Assembly: GCF_025263565.1 (NCBI RefSeq)
Contig: NZ_CP079865.1
Coordinates: forward strand, 2,976,001 to 3,040,000
Origin: Mycobacterium sp. SMC-8
GTDB taxonomy: Bacteria; Actinomycetota; Actinomycetes; Mycobacteriales; Mycobacteriaceae
DNA length: 64,000 nt
Direction of reading: 5' to 3'
Part shown: piece after piece, positions 1-9,066 of the stretch
Position numbering within the stretch: the first letter of the stretch is position 1
Layout of the letters: every line of letters begins with the position of its first letter
Notes under the pieces: model-generated
The model's database searches: none
Told to the model about the DNA's origin: nothing
The model's input: only the letters and a program-made list of their open reading frames with translations
Position numbers and translations under genes: made by a program

Positions 1-114
1 GACGGCCTTCCCGATCCCGGCGTACGAACGGCGGCCGTCCTGCTGCAGCTTCTCGATGATCGCCTTGGACAGTTCGTCGAGCTGGAAGGCGGCACCCGGG
101 CGAGACTCGTTCAC
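1..114 (-). CDS. Lrp/AsnC-family transcriptional regulator (N-terminal fragment)
   Basis: Only the first 38 codons are inside the window; the gene continues past the left edge. Read on the minus strand from a GTG at 114-112, it gives a short polar start, then LDELSKAIIEKLQQDGRRSY and AGIGKAV. This is the first helix and the entry to the helix-turn-helix of Lrp/AsnC regulators. Such proteins bind DNA as multimers and sense amino acids. The gene is divergent from the aldehyde dehydrogenase to its right, a common arrangement for a local regulator of polyamine or GABA catabolism. The effector-binding domain is not visible, so the ligand cannot be inferred. Confidence 0.72.
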   Translation of the reverse strand, partial: MNESRPGAAFQLDELSKAIIEKLQQDGRRSYAGIGKAV

Positions 115-285
115 GCGGAACGAGACAGGGCCGACGGCATGCGGTATCCCCAGGTTAGCCATGTGAGTGATTGTGCACGGAATCCGTCGTCACAGGCAAC
201 CATCACCATGAAATCACGCGTATCAAGCCGCTCACGATGCAGTAATGCGTAGCTTCGACGCGGCGGGCGCGATAGCGTTGACGCC
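115..285. promoter_or_regulatory. Divergent promoter region between Lrp-type regulator and aldehyde dehydrogenase
   Basis: This 171-bp gap separates two divergent genes and must hold both promoters. It is less GC-rich than the flanking coding DNA. An imperfect dyad, TTGTGCAC near 170-178 and GTCACAGGCAA near 189-199, could be a binding site for the regulator. That is a guess from position and partial symmetry only. Confidence 0.3.
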
Positions 286-1782
286 ATGACCACAGTTTCC
301 TCCCCGCCCGTCCTGGCAGGCAGCTGGATCGACGGAGCCCCCGTCAATACGCGGGGACCGGCTCATCACGTGATCAACCCCGCGACCGGCGCGCCCGTGG
401 CCGAATACGCGTTGGCTCAGCCCGGCGACGTCGACGCCGCCGTCGCCTCGGCGCGCGCCGCGCTGCGCGGCTGGTCCACAGCCACCCCGGCCGAGCGGTC
501 GGCCGTGCTGGCCAGGCTCGCCAAACTGGCCGACGAGGCCACCGCGGACCTGGTCGCCGAGGAGGTCAGCCAAACCGGCAAACCCGTGCGGCTGGCCACC
601 GAATTCGACGTGCCCGGCAGCGTCGACAACATCGACTTCTTCGCCGGGGCGGCCCGCCACCTCGAAGGCAAGGCCTCCGCGGAGTACTCAGGTGATCACA
701 CCTCCTCGATCCGGCGCGAGGCCGTCGGCGTGGTCGCCACCATCACCCCGTGGAACTACCCGCTGCAGATGGCGGTGTGGAAAGTGCTGCCGGCGCTGGC
801 CGCGGGCTGCTCCGTGGTGATCAAGCCCGCCGAGATCACCCCGCTCACCACGCTGACGCTGGCCCGGCTGGCGGTCGAGGCGGGACTGCCGCCGGGGGTG
901 TTCAACGTCGTGACCGGGTCCGGAGCCGACGTCGGCACCGCGCTGGCGGGGCATGCGGGCGTCGACATGGTGACGTTCACCGGTTCGACGCCGGTGGGAC
1001 GCAAGGTCATGGTGGCGGCGGCCGCACACGGCCATCGCACACAGCTGGAGCTGGGTGGCAAGGCCCCGTTCGTGGTGTTCGACGATGCCGATCTGGACGC
1101 CGCGATCCAGGGTGCGGTCGCGGGTGCGCTGATCAACACCGGCCAGGACTGCACGGCCGCGACGCGGGCAATCGTCGCGCAGCCGCTGTACGACGACTTC
1201 GTCGCCGGGGTGGCCGAGGTGATGGGCAAGGTGGTGGTCGGTGATCCCCACGACCCCGACACCGACCTGGGGCCGCTGATCACGCTCGCGCACCGGGCGA
1301 AGGTCGCCGGCATGGTCGAGCGGGCGCCCGGGGAGGGCGGACGGATCGTGACGGGCGGGGTGGCCCCGGACGGCCCCGGGTCGTTCTACCGGCCGACGCT
1401 GATCGCCGACGTGTCGGAGTCGTCCGAGGTGTGGCGCGACGAGATCTTCGGGCCGGTGCTGGCGGTGCGTTCGTTCACCGACGACGACGACGCTCTTCGG
1501 CAGGCCAATGACACGGCCTATGGCCTGGCGGCGTCGGCGTGGACGCGTGATGTGTACCGCGCGCAGCGGGCGTCACGCGAGATCCATGCCGGCTGCGTGT
1601 GGATCAACGACCACATCCCGATCATCTCGGAGATGCCGCATGGCGGATTCGGTGCGTCGGGCTTCGGCAAGGACATGAGCCAGTACTCGCTCGAGGAATA
1701 CCTGTCGATCAAGCACGTGATGAGCGACATCACCGGCGTGGCCGACAAGGATTGGCACCGAACGATTTTCACCAAGCGCTAG
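286..1782 (+). CDS. Gamma-aminobutyraldehyde dehydrogenase (PatD/ALDH family)
   Basis: The 498-residue protein has the normal length of an NAD(P)-dependent aldehyde dehydrogenase. It shows the nucleotide-binding region around TPWNYPLQMAVWK, the general-base motif ELGGKAP (Glu255) and the nucleophile motif NTGQDCTAATR (Cys289). The sequence around the active-site Cys resembles aminobutyraldehyde dehydrogenases, which oxidise 4-aminobutanal from putrescine to GABA. The divergent Lrp-type regulator and the permease and stress-protein pair beyond the PGRS gene fit polyamine or GABA use. The ATG at 286 is the only start close to the divergent promoter. The ALDH family call is secure; the substrate is inferred. 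Confidence 0.88.
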   Translation: MTTVSSPPVLAGSWIDGAPVNTRGPAHHVINPATGAPVAEYALAQPGDVDAAVASARAALRGWSTATPAERSAVLARLAKLADEATADLVAEEVSQTGKPVRLATEFDVPGSVDNIDFFAGAARHLEGKASAEYSGDHTSSIRREAVGVVATITPWNYPLQMAVWKVLPALAAGCSVVIKPAEITPLTTLTLARLAVEAGLPPGVFNVVTGSGADVGTALAGHAGVDMVTFTGSTPVGRKVMVAAAAHGHRTQLELGGKAPFVVFDDADLDAAIQGAVAGALINTGQDCTAATRAIVAQPLYDDFVAGVAEVMGKVVVGDPHDPDTDLGPLITLAHRAKVAGMVERAPGEGGRIVTGGVAPDGPGSFYRPTLIADVSESSEVWRDEIFGPVLAVRSFTDDDDALRQANDTAYGLAASAWTRDVYRAQRASREIHAGCVWINDHIPIISEMPHGGFGASGFGKDMSQYSLEEYLSIKHVMSDITGVADKDWHRTIFTKR

Positions 1783-1785
1783 GCC

Positions 1786-1849
1786 CCGCGGAATAGCATT
1801 CCTGGTCGCTGGCGAAGGCCGGATCGCAGCCAGGAATGCTATTCCGCGG
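1786..1849. terminator. Perfect 20-bp inverted repeat between convergent genes
   Basis: CCGCGGAATAGCATTCCTGG (1786-1805) pairs perfectly with 1830-1849 across a 24-nt loop. It starts 4 nt after the dehydrogenase stop and ends 5 nt before the stop of the convergent PGRS-like gene. It is therefore probably a bidirectional terminator. There is no T-run, as is usual in mycobacteria. Its GGAATxGCATTCC core resembles the dispersed stem-loop family described elsewhere in this window. Confidence 0.7.
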
Positions 1850-1853
1850 CGGC

Positions 1854-4800
1854 TCAGCCGTTGGCGCCCGCGGCGCCGGGAGCGCCGCTGGGGCCCGGGG
1901 TACCGCTGCTGAAGTAGCCCCTGCCGCGTGCCCCGCCTTCACCGCCGGCGCCCCCGGCGCCGCCTGTGCCGGCGTTTGTGTCGATGGACGCGCTGCCCCC
2001 GTCGCCTCCGTTGCCGCCGTTTCCGCCGGCGCCGCCTGCGCCGGGTCCGTACAACGAGGCGGAGCCGCCGGGACCGCCAGTACCGCCTGCCCCGCCGCCC
2101 CCGCCATTTCCAGCGTGCGCATCGCCCAGCGCGGCGCCGCCGGCGCCGCCGGCCCCTCCCGCGCCGCCCGCGGCGCCGTCACTCGCGTTGATAGGGGAGA
2201 ACTCGCCTTCCCCTCCGTTGCCGCCCTTCCCGCCGGTGCCGCCGTCGCCGGCTCGTCCGCCGGCGAGCGCAGCGCCGCCGACTCCGCCCGCGCCGCCTGC
2301 GCCACCGGGCCCGCCGTCGAAGTCGTTCAGGTCGCGAAGGCTCTTTGTGCCGCCGTTACCGCCGTTACCTCCGGCGCCGCCCTTGCCGGCGATGCCGTCG
2401 GGAGCCGCGGCGCCACCGTCGCCGCCTCGGCCACCCACGCCACCGCGTCGGGCATCCTGGGCGCCACCCTTGTAGCTGCCCCCGGCCCCGCCTGTGCCGC
2501 CCGCGCCGCCGGCGCCGGATGTGCCGGAGGTGCCGCCGCCCAGCGCGGTTCCGGCGACCCCGCCGTTGCCGCCTGCGCCGCCGTTGCCGCCTGCGCCGTT
2601 GGTCTCGTCGCGTCGTCCCCCGCCGCCGTCACCACCGGACGCGCCCGCGCCGCCGGCACCGCCGTTGCCGGAGTGGCCGTCACCGAAGAGGTTGCCGCCG
2701 TTACCGCCGGCGCCACCGGCACCACCTCTTCCGGCGCGTCCGCCCCACCCCCATCGGCCGGCACTTGCGCCGGCACCACCGGCGCCCCCGTCGCCGCCCT
2801 TGCCGGCGGTACCACCCGCAAGGTTCTCGGTGGAGCCGGCAGAGCCGCCCCGCCCGCCGTTTCCGCCATCTCCGCCGTCAGCATCGCCGATGCTGAACAA
2901 GCTGTCCGCGGGTCTGGCGCCTCCGGCTCCGCCGCGACCACCGGCACCTGCGTCGCCGCCGACACCGCCGTCGGGGGCGCTCCCACCGTTCCCGCCGTTG
3001 CCGCCGCGACCCCCGGATCCGCCGATTCCGGGGATGTTCCTGACGTTGAATCCCGGAATTCCGGCAGCGCCCCCGTTGGCGGCGTCCCCGCCGGTGCCAC
3101 CCTTGCCTGCGACGCCACCGGCGAACGAGGCACCGCCGTTGCCGCCATTGCCGCCATCGCCCGCCGCGCCGCCGTTGCCTGAACGGCCGGAGATGTCTGA
3201 GTCCGAAGACGCGGATCCGGCATTACCTCCGGCCCCGCTCTTTCCGCCGTCGCCGCCGTGGCCCGCGATGCCGCCGCCGGACGCGGCCCCGCCGTCGCCT
3301 CCTCGGCCGCCGTCACCGCCATGTCCCCCGTTGCCTGCGGCGCTTGTGTATGGCGCTACCGGCCCCAAATCTCGCTGTGCGTCGCCCCCCTCTCCGGCTG
3401 CGCCCCCGCTACCGCCGGCGCCGGCGTTACCTGCGGTGCCTCCGTTGTAGGCGGCCCCGCCGTCGCCGCCGGCGCCTCCGCGGCCGCCATGGGCGCCGAT
3501 TCCGGCGTCGTAGCTGGTAATGCCGCCGATCGCCCGGTCGGCGTCGGCGCCCGAGCCCCCTTTACCGCCTGACCCGCCGACCGCACCGAGGCCGCCTGCG
3601 CCGCCGGTACCGCCGCTGCCGGCAGCGCCGCCCTTTCCGCCCACACCGCCGTCACCGCCCGCGCCGCCGCTGCCGGAGACGAACTGGAGGCCGGCGACGG
3701 CGGCGGGGTAGATACCGGAGCGGCCGTCTCCTCCATTGCCGCCGTTGCCACCGGCTCCGCCCTTGCCGCCGTTACCGTTCCGGCCGCCGGCTGCACTGTT
3801 GCCGCCCGCACCGCCCGCCCCTCCGGCACCTCCGGCGAAGCCCGAGCCACTGACCGCGCCGCTGTTCTGTGTGCCGTTCGCGCCTGCGCTTCCGGAACCG
3901 CCGTCACCTCCTCTGCCGCCGCGGCCGGCATTTCCGGCCGTGCTTGCAGCGCCGGCACCGGTACCTGCGTTGCCGCCGGTGCCTGCGTTGCCGCCGTTTC
4001 CACCTGCGCCGCCGTTGAAGCCTGCGCCACCGGTGTTGCTGCCTGCGCGGCTGCCCTTACCGCCGTCGCCGCCGCTGGCGGCTGCGCCGCCTCGCCCGTT
4101 GACGCCCCCCACACCGGCCTTTCCGCCGTTGCCGCCGTTTCCACCTGCGCCACCGGCGAATCCGTTACTCCCGGCCTGTCCGTTGCCGACGGCGGCGCCG
4201 TCCGCGCCGTCACTGCCGTCGGCGCCGCCGCCGCCATCACCGCCGTTACCGGAGTTGCCGGTGAGCCCCGCGGCGCCCGCGCCAGCACCAGCCTTCCCGC
4301 CGTCGCCGGCGTCACCGCCGTCGCCGCCGGAGCCACCGTTGAGGCCGGCTCCGCCCATGTGCGTGCCCGCTCGGCCACCACTGCCGCCGTAGCCGCCGTT
4401 GCCACCACGGCCGCCGTCGCCGTTGACACCGCCCACCCCCGCTGCGCCGCCGGTGCCGCCGTTTCCACCTGTGCCACCGGCGAATCCGTTGTTCCCGATC
4501 CTTGCCGGGATGGCATTCGCGCCGTAGCTGCCGTTACCGCCGTTGCCGCCGGTTCCACCGGTGCCCGCGTTTCCGGTCAGTCCCGTTGCGCCGGAGCCGG
4601 TTCCGGCGCTGCCTCCCGCTCCTGCGGCACCTCCTGCACCTCCGTCGCCGCCGTTGAAGCCTGCGCCACCGATGTGGTAGCCGGCATTGCTGCCGTTGCC
4701 GCCCGTGCCCCCGGTGCCGCCTTCGCCTCCATGACCGTTGGTGCCTCCGATTCCCGCTTCGCCGCCGGCCCCGCCGTTTCCGCCTGCGCCGCCGGCGTAT

Positions 4801-6992
4801 CCGGGGTTGCCGTCCTTGCCTGCGGCAATCCAGTCCCCGTTGTCGCCGCCGCTTCCGGCGCCGCCGTTTCCGCCGTTACCCCCGTTGCCCGCGTTTCCGA
4901 CGAGTCCGGTTGCGCCGAAGCCACTTCCGGCGTTACCGCCGGCTCCTGCGGCACCCCCTGCGCCTCCGTCACCACCTCGAAAACCGGTCGCGCCGGCGTG
5001 CGTGCCGGCACGGCTGCCGTCGCCCCCCCGGCCGCCCTCGCCGCCCTGTCCGCCGTTGCCGTTGACGCCGCCGGTTCCGGCATTGCCGCCGTTACCTCCG
5101 GAACCTCCTGCGCCGCCGATGAATCCGGTGTTGCCGTCACGACCCTTGCCGACGGGGCGGCCATCAGCCGCGTCGCCACCGGCGCCGCCGGCGCCACCCG
5201 TTCCTCCCGTTCCGGCGTTGCCGGCGGCGGCGCCGAGGCCGCCTGCAGCGCCGCCGGTTCCGGCATTACCTCCGTTGCCTCCTGTGCCGCCGGCGATACC
5301 ATCGCCGCCGAGGGTGCGGGCGTCGGCGCTGTCGCCGCCGGCACCGCCCTGGCCGCCGTTGCCGCCTTGTCCGCCGTCGCCGTGGGCGCCGCTGATGCCC
5401 GCGCCCAGCGCTGTTCCGGCGGCACCTCCCGTTCCGCCCGCACCACCGGTTGCGCCGTTGCCGCCGCGACCGCCGGCGCTGCCGGGACGCATTGCGGCGC
5501 GGGCATTTCCGCCATTGCCACCATATCCGCCCGTGCCACCCGCACCGCCGCGCCCGCCGTTGCCGGCGGCCGTACCGCCGAGCCCGCCCGCGCCGCCGGC
5601 GCCACCACCTCCGCCTATCTCGCCGGAGGCTGCGTCTTCTCCGGCATCGTCGGCGTCGTCGCCATCGAGCCCGGTGCCGCCACGGCCACCGGCACCACCC
5701 GCCCCGCCGTCGCCGAGCTCGCCGGCGTTACCGCCGGAGCCGCCTGCCCCGCCGAGACCGGCTTCCGAATCACCGGCCGCGTCGCCGCCGTTGCCGCCGT
5801 TGCCGCCAGTGCCGCCGTTGCCGATAAGAGTGCCGCCGTTTCCGCCCCGTCCGCCTGCGCCGCCGGTGCCGCCGCCGTCGCCACCGTCTCCGCCGAGACC
5901 ACCCGCACCGCCGTCACCCGCTTCTCCGGCGTCGGCTCCGGCCCCGCCGATGCCTCCTGCGCCGCCGTCGCCGGTGATCGACTGCTCGCCGACGTCGCCG
6001 CCGCGTCCTCCGTCACCGCCTCGGCCGCCCGGGATCGCGGCCTCTGCTCCGTCGCCGCCGCTGCCGCCGTCACCGGCGAGTAGGCCGCCACGTCCGCCGT
6101 TGCCGCCTCGGCCGTTGTTGACCGTGGCGACTCCGTGACCGCCGTTGCCGCCGTTGCCGAAGAAGCCGGCGTCGCCGCCAATGCCGCCGTTGAATCCGTT
6201 GCCGCCGTTGCCGAACAGGCCGCCGTTGCCACCATTGCAGGCCAGGCCCGCGTTGCAGGTCTCGGCAGTCCAGGAGTATCCGTTGCCGATCAGCCAGCCG
6301 CCGTCGGGGTTGTCGGCGGTGCCGTTTCCGAACAGCCGGCGCACCACCTCGTCATCGTCGGCGGCAGCGTTGTAGCCCGTGAAGGTGATGTGTGATCGCT
6401 GACTGACGACGGGTGACTCGGTACGGCGATAGAACGCCCAGAGTCCCTGCAGCAGAATGGTATTGAGCGTACGCGGTTCAGGAGTGGTCTTGACGTCGAA
6501 CAGTGCCACCGTGCCGGAGGGGACGTCGCGAACGGGGCGGGCGTCATGCGTGGCGCCGCCGCCGGCTTTGGGTTCGGGGGTGACGGTGGGTACCGGCCTC
6601 GCGATTGCGTTCTCTTCTGCGGCCTCCGGTTCGGCGATGGCCTCGTCGGTGTCGTCGGACGAGGCGTCGTCGGCCTCGTCGGTGTCGTCGGACGAGGCGT
6701 CGTCCCGATCCGGCGGGTCCTGATCGTCCTCCGATGTGTCGACGTCGTCCGGTTCCTCCCTGTCCTCCTCCGCGGCGTCGGTGGCGTCGGTGGTGTCGTC
6801 GGCGTCGTCCGAATCGGCCGCGGTTGCGCCGTCGGCTGCGGCGGAGTCCGGCGAATCCGACCGCGACGATGGTTCGTTCGTGCTCGACGCGTCCTCGTCG
6901 GCCCACGCAGTCGGTGCAGCAACCACCGCACCGCCCAGTCCCAACACCGCCGCCGCAGCACCGACCCGAACGACATCCATCGCCTTAGGCAT
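1854..6992 (-). CDS. Secreted PGRS-like glycine-rich protein without a PE domain
   Basis: The predicted protein has 1712 residues. Residues 1-32 look like a Sec signal peptide: MPKAMDVVRVG, a hydrophobic Ala/Leu/Val stretch, then AWA before DED. Residues about 33-140 are rich in Asp, Glu, Ser and Thr, with repeats such as ASSDDTDEAD. A non-repetitive segment follows (about 140-240, including VALFDVKTTPEPRTLNTILL), then CNAGLACNGGNGG with two cysteines. From there to the end the chain is almost pure GGxGG/GGN repeats, as in mycobacterial PGRS domains. PE_PGRS proteins instead begin with a PE helical domain and use type VII secretion; this one appears to be exported another way. GGGGG lies upstream of the ATG. 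Function is unknown; a cell-surface or cell-wall location is likely. Confidence 0.82.
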   Translation of the reverse strand: MPKAMDVVRVGAAAAVLGLGGAVVAAPTAWADEDASSTNEPSSRSDSPDSAAADGATAADSDDADDTTDATDAAEEDREEPDDVDTSEDDQDPPDRDDASSDDTDEADDASSDDTDEAIAEPEAAEENAIARPVPTVTPEPKAGGGATHDARPVRDVPSGTVALFDVKTTPEPRTLNTILLQGLWAFYRRTESPVVSQRSHITFTGYNAAADDDEVVRRLFGNGTADNPDGGWLIGNGYSWTAETCNAGLACNGGNGGLFGNGGNGFNGGIGGDAGFFGNGGNGGHGVATVNNGRGGNGGRGGLLAGDGGSGGDGAEAAIPGGRGGDGGRGGDVGEQSITGDGGAGGIGGAGADAGEAGDGGAGGLGGDGGDGGGTGGAGGRGGNGGTLIGNGGTGGNGGNGGDAAGDSEAGLGGAGGSGGNAGELGDGGAGGAGGRGGTGLDGDDADDAGEDAASGEIGGGGGAGGAGGLGGTAAGNGGRGGAGGTGGYGGNGGNARAAMRPGSAGGRGGNGATGGAGGTGGAAGTALGAGISGAHGDGGQGGNGGQGGAGGDSADARTLGGDGIAGGTGGNGGNAGTGGAAGGLGAAAGNAGTGGTGGAGGAGGDAADGRPVGKGRDGNTGFIGGAGGSGGNGGNAGTGGVNGNGGQGGEGGRGGDGSRAGTHAGATGFRGGDGGAGGAAGAGGNAGSGFGATGLVGNAGNGGNGGNGGAGSGGDNGDWIAAGKDGNPGYAGGAGGNGGAGGEAGIGGTNGHGGEGGTGGTGGNGSNAGYHIGGAGFNGGDGGAGGAAGAGGSAGTGSGATGLTGNAGTGGTGGNGGNGSYGANAIPARIGNNGFAGGTGGNGGTGGAAGVGGVNGDGGRGGNGGYGGSGGRAGTHMGGAGLNGGSGGDGGDAGDGGKAGAGAGAAGLTGNSGNGGDGGGGADGSDGADGAAVGNGQAGSNGFAGGAGGNGGNGGKAGVGGVNGRGGAAASGGDGGKGSRAGSNTGGAGFNGGAGGNGGNAGTGGNAGTGAGAASTAGNAGRGGRGGDGGSGSAGANGTQNSGAVSGSGFAGGAGGAGGAGGNSAAGGRNGNGGKGGAGGNGGNGGDGRSGIYPAAVAGLQFVSGSGGAGGDGGVGGKGGAAGSGGTGGAGGLGAVGGSGGKGGSGADADRAIGGITSYDAGIGAHGGRGGAGGDGGAAYNGGTAGNAGAGGSGGAAGEGGDAQRDLGPVAPYTSAAGNGGHGGDGGRGGDGGAASGGGIAGHGGDGGKSGAGGNAGSASSDSDISGRSGNGGAAGDGGNGGNGGASFAGGVAGKGGTGGDAANGGAAGIPGFNVRNIPGIGGSGGRGGNGGNGGSAPDGGVGGDAGAGGRGGAGGARPADSLFSIGDADGGDGGNGGRGGSAGSTENLAGGTAGKGGDGGAGGAGASAGRWGWGGRAGRGGAGGAGGNGGNLFGDGHSGNGGAGGAGASGGDGGGGRRDETNGAGGNGGAGGNGGVAGTALGGGTSGTSGAGGAGGTGGAGGSYKGGAQDARRGGVGGRGGDGGAAAPDGIAGKGGAGGNGGNGGTKSLRDLNDFDGGPGGAGGAGGVGGAALAGGRAGDGGTGGKGGNGGEGEFSPINASDGAAGGAGGAGGAGGAALGDAHAGNGGGGGAGGTGGPGGSASLYGPGAGGAGGNGGNGGDGGSASIDTNAGTGGAGGAGGEGGARGRGYFSSGTPGPSGAPGAAGANG
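3845..5130 (-). repeat. Four tandem super-repeats of about 320 bp inside the PGRS domain
   Basis: Within the glycine-rich domain the protein repeats a unit of 105-108 residues four times in a row. Each unit opens with GFAGGAGG or a close variant (GFIGGAGG, GYAGGAGG, GFAGGTGG). It continues through G(V/T)NGxGG, AGTHxGGAGFNGG and GAGATGLTGNAG, and ends in a more variable polar stretch. The spacings read from the protein are 108, 105, 108 and 107 residues. The variable ends carry the only bulky residues of each unit, for example DWIAAGKDGN. Confidence 0.75.
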
Positions 6993-7292
6993 TAATTTCC
7001 CCCGAGATCCCGAATTTGACTGCAGACGACGCAGTAGCTGAGCAAACGAAACTGACCTTATATGACGAGTCGGCCAGCGGAGGGAGTTACGGCTGAACAG
7101 TAGCTCTACGGTTACGACAATTCTCGATCACGAGACCTAAGCAAATTAGCTAGAAAGTCTATCCTGGACGTATTGGCGTGCGCCTGCCGTAAAGTCCGCA
7201 AGACAGTGCGGTTGCACCGCGAACGTGTACCTCCGGTAGTAGTCGCGCGCGCGAGCTACCCCACGGGTGGATGTTTGTGAGGAGTTCTGCCC
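6993..7292. promoter_or_regulatory. AT-richer upstream region of the PGRS-like gene
   Basis: These 300 bp hold no convincing gene. They are visibly less GC-rich than the flanks, with stretches such as GCAAATTAGCTAGAAAG. They should carry the promoter of the minus-strand PGRS-like gene and, before the IS insertion, the region downstream of the universal stress protein gene. No promoter hexamers stand out enough to place. Confidence 0.4.
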
Positions 7293-7385
7293 CTAGGAGT
7301 CTGCTGAATTAGTGGGTTGATGGGGCGGGGCGTCTCAAGCGCTCGTCGGCGCGTGTGTGAAGTCACAGGCAGGCCGACAGATTCG

Positions 7386-7417
7386 GGATTGCCCCGCCGT
7401 TTGGGGCGTGGCAATCC
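7386..7417 (-). terminator. Stem-loop downstream of the IS1182 transposase
   Basis: GGATTGCC (7386-7393) pairs with GGCAATCC (7410-7417), with an additional GCC/GGC pairing inside. It lies within the element, after the transposase stop codon, and probably ends the transposase transcript. Confidence 0.5.
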
Positions 7418-7453
7418 GATGTTCGCGCCGCAAGGCCGCCGGGATGTCTGGGC

Positions 7454-9001
7454 TTAGGCGATGGCCCAGGTGGTGCCGGTGTGGGTCAGGCCCATGCTGA
7501 TCAGGCGGCGCAGGTTCAATGCGGCGGCGCGGTGGTGCAGCCAGTGGTTGTTCTTGCTGACGCCGCGGTAGCGGACTTTGCGGTTGCCGCGGGTCAACCA
7601 GGCGATCGAGCGTTCCACCATGGGGCGGTGTTGGCGGTACTCGGCCTGCCATTCGGGTGTGCGCGCGATGGCCCGGGCGGCACGTAGGTGCGGTTCGTGT
7701 TCGCTGATGGTGAGCTTTCGCCCACGCACTGCGGTGGTGCACAGGTGCCTCAAAGCGCATGACCGGCAATGCTTTTCGAATGCGGCTCCACCGCTAGGCC
7801 CGATGGGGATGGTGTGCTCGGCCGGACACGTCACGGTACGGGCCGCGAAATCGATGGTGAAGTCATCGCTGGTGAACCCACCCGGGACCGGGGTTCTCAG
7901 CGGGAGCGGTTTGATCACGGCGACATGCTTGAGCTCGGCCAGCGTCGCCCGTGCCTGACCGGTGCCGTAGGCCGAATCGCCGAGCACCCGCACCGCCGTC
8001 GTCTCGTGTGCCAGCAGCGCCAGTCCGATGACGGCTTCGTGATTGTCTTGTCCGCTTGCCTTGGTCAGCGCGCAGTCGGTGATGATCCCGGTATCAGGTT
8101 CGACCGCGATGTGGGCCTTGTATCCGTCCTGGCGGCGATGCACCGTCTTATGGGCATGGCGGGCTTCGGGATCCACGGTAGAGATCACCCGATCACCGGC
8201 CACCTTCTGCGCGATGCGCCACTGCCCGTCGGTGCCATCAGAACCCTCGACCGGTTCGACGTCCTGGCCGGCGACCAGCGCCAACAACGACACCGCCTCA
8301 GCGGCGCGCGGGCCCAGTTCCTGGTCGGGCAGATGCCCCAGCAGCCGGTGCGCATCGCCGACCAAGGCGTCGACAAGCTGGTCGCGGGCGGTTCTGTCGT
8401 TCCAGGCGATCGCCGGTTTACCCGGATCGCTGTAATCGTGGGCGGTGCAGTAAGTGGTGATCACCTCGCCGGCCCCTGGGACTTCGCGCCCGACCCGGCG
8501 GATCGCAGCGATCAGCTGGGTTACGGTGTCCTGGGTGGACACCGCATCATCGAGCACGGTGGAGTCCAACGCTCGCCGCGTCTTTTTGGCCAACACACCG
8601 GTCTGCGCCACGACGGCCTTGACCGCCTCAAAGATCCGGTCCGGCGCCTGCGAGGCCGCCAGCCGGCGCCGCCAATAGGTCAGCGTGGTCGAGTGAAACG
8701 CCGGCGCGGTCACCGCCAACCCGCACGCGGCTTTCCAGCGCAGATCGAAGGTGACCGCGTCCACGGTCTCGCTATCAGAGAGCCCGTGCAGGGCCTGCAA
8801 GGTGATCACCGAGGCCATCACCTCGGCCGGCACGCTCGGACGCCCCCGCCGCGACGGGAAAAGATCAGCGAACATCGCCTCGGGAAACAACTCGTGGCGG
8901 TGTTCGGCCAGGAATACAAACATGCTGTCGGACTTCAGCAGATGCCCGGCAACCGACTCCGCATCCAACAGCTCACGCTGATCCTCAGAATGCCCCTGCA
9001 T
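7454..9001 (-). CDS. IS1182-family transposase
   Basis: The 515-residue product starts MQGHSEDQRELLDAESVAGH. It contains the N-terminal DUF772-type segment RRGRPSVPAEVMASVITLQA, the conserved DLRWKAACGL block, and ALDSTVLDD, which carries the first acidic catalytic residue. A long C-terminal DDE domain includes YGTGQAR and MVERSIAWLTRGNRK. Length and block order match IS1182-family transposases. No frameshift or stop interrupts it. It fills most of the element between the 19-bp inverted repeats and is transcribed in the same direction as the neighbouring stress-protein gene. Confidence 0.9.
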   Translation of the reverse strand: MQGHSEDQRELLDAESVAGHLLKSDSMFVFLAEHRHELFPEAMFADLFPSRRGRPSVPAEVMASVITLQALHGLSDSETVDAVTFDLRWKAACGLAVTAPAFHSTTLTYWRRRLAASQAPDRIFEAVKAVVAQTGVLAKKTRRALDSTVLDDAVSTQDTVTQLIAAIRRVGREVPGAGEVITTYCTAHDYSDPGKPAIAWNDRTARDQLVDALVGDAHRLLGHLPDQELGPRAAEAVSLLALVAGQDVEPVEGSDGTDGQWRIAQKVAGDRVISTVDPEARHAHKTVHRRQDGYKAHIAVEPDTGIITDCALTKASGQDNHEAVIGLALLAHETTAVRVLGDSAYGTGQARATLAELKHVAVIKPLPLRTPVPGGFTSDDFTIDFAARTVTCPAEHTIPIGPSGGAAFEKHCRSCALRHLCTTAVRGRKLTISEHEPHLRAARAIARTPEWQAEYRQHRPMVERSIAWLTRGNRKVRYRGVSKNNHWLHHRAAALNLRRLISMGLTHTGTTWAIA

Positions 9002-9066
9002 CCATTAATCATCTCGAGAACCCAGCCACAAACCCCGCCACCACGCCGGATTAATTCAGCAGACTC

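Noticed and set aside
3845..5130. CRISPR-like periodic DNA
   Set aside because: The period is about 320 bp and is in coding frame; there are no short identical repeats with unique spacers and no cas genes.
1836..6138. Several long plus-strand frames opposite the PGRS-like gene, including proline-rich ones
   Set aside because: They are the complement of GGC/GGN repeats, which always gives Ala- or Pro-rich frames. The signal peptide and known PGRS pattern lie on the minus strand.
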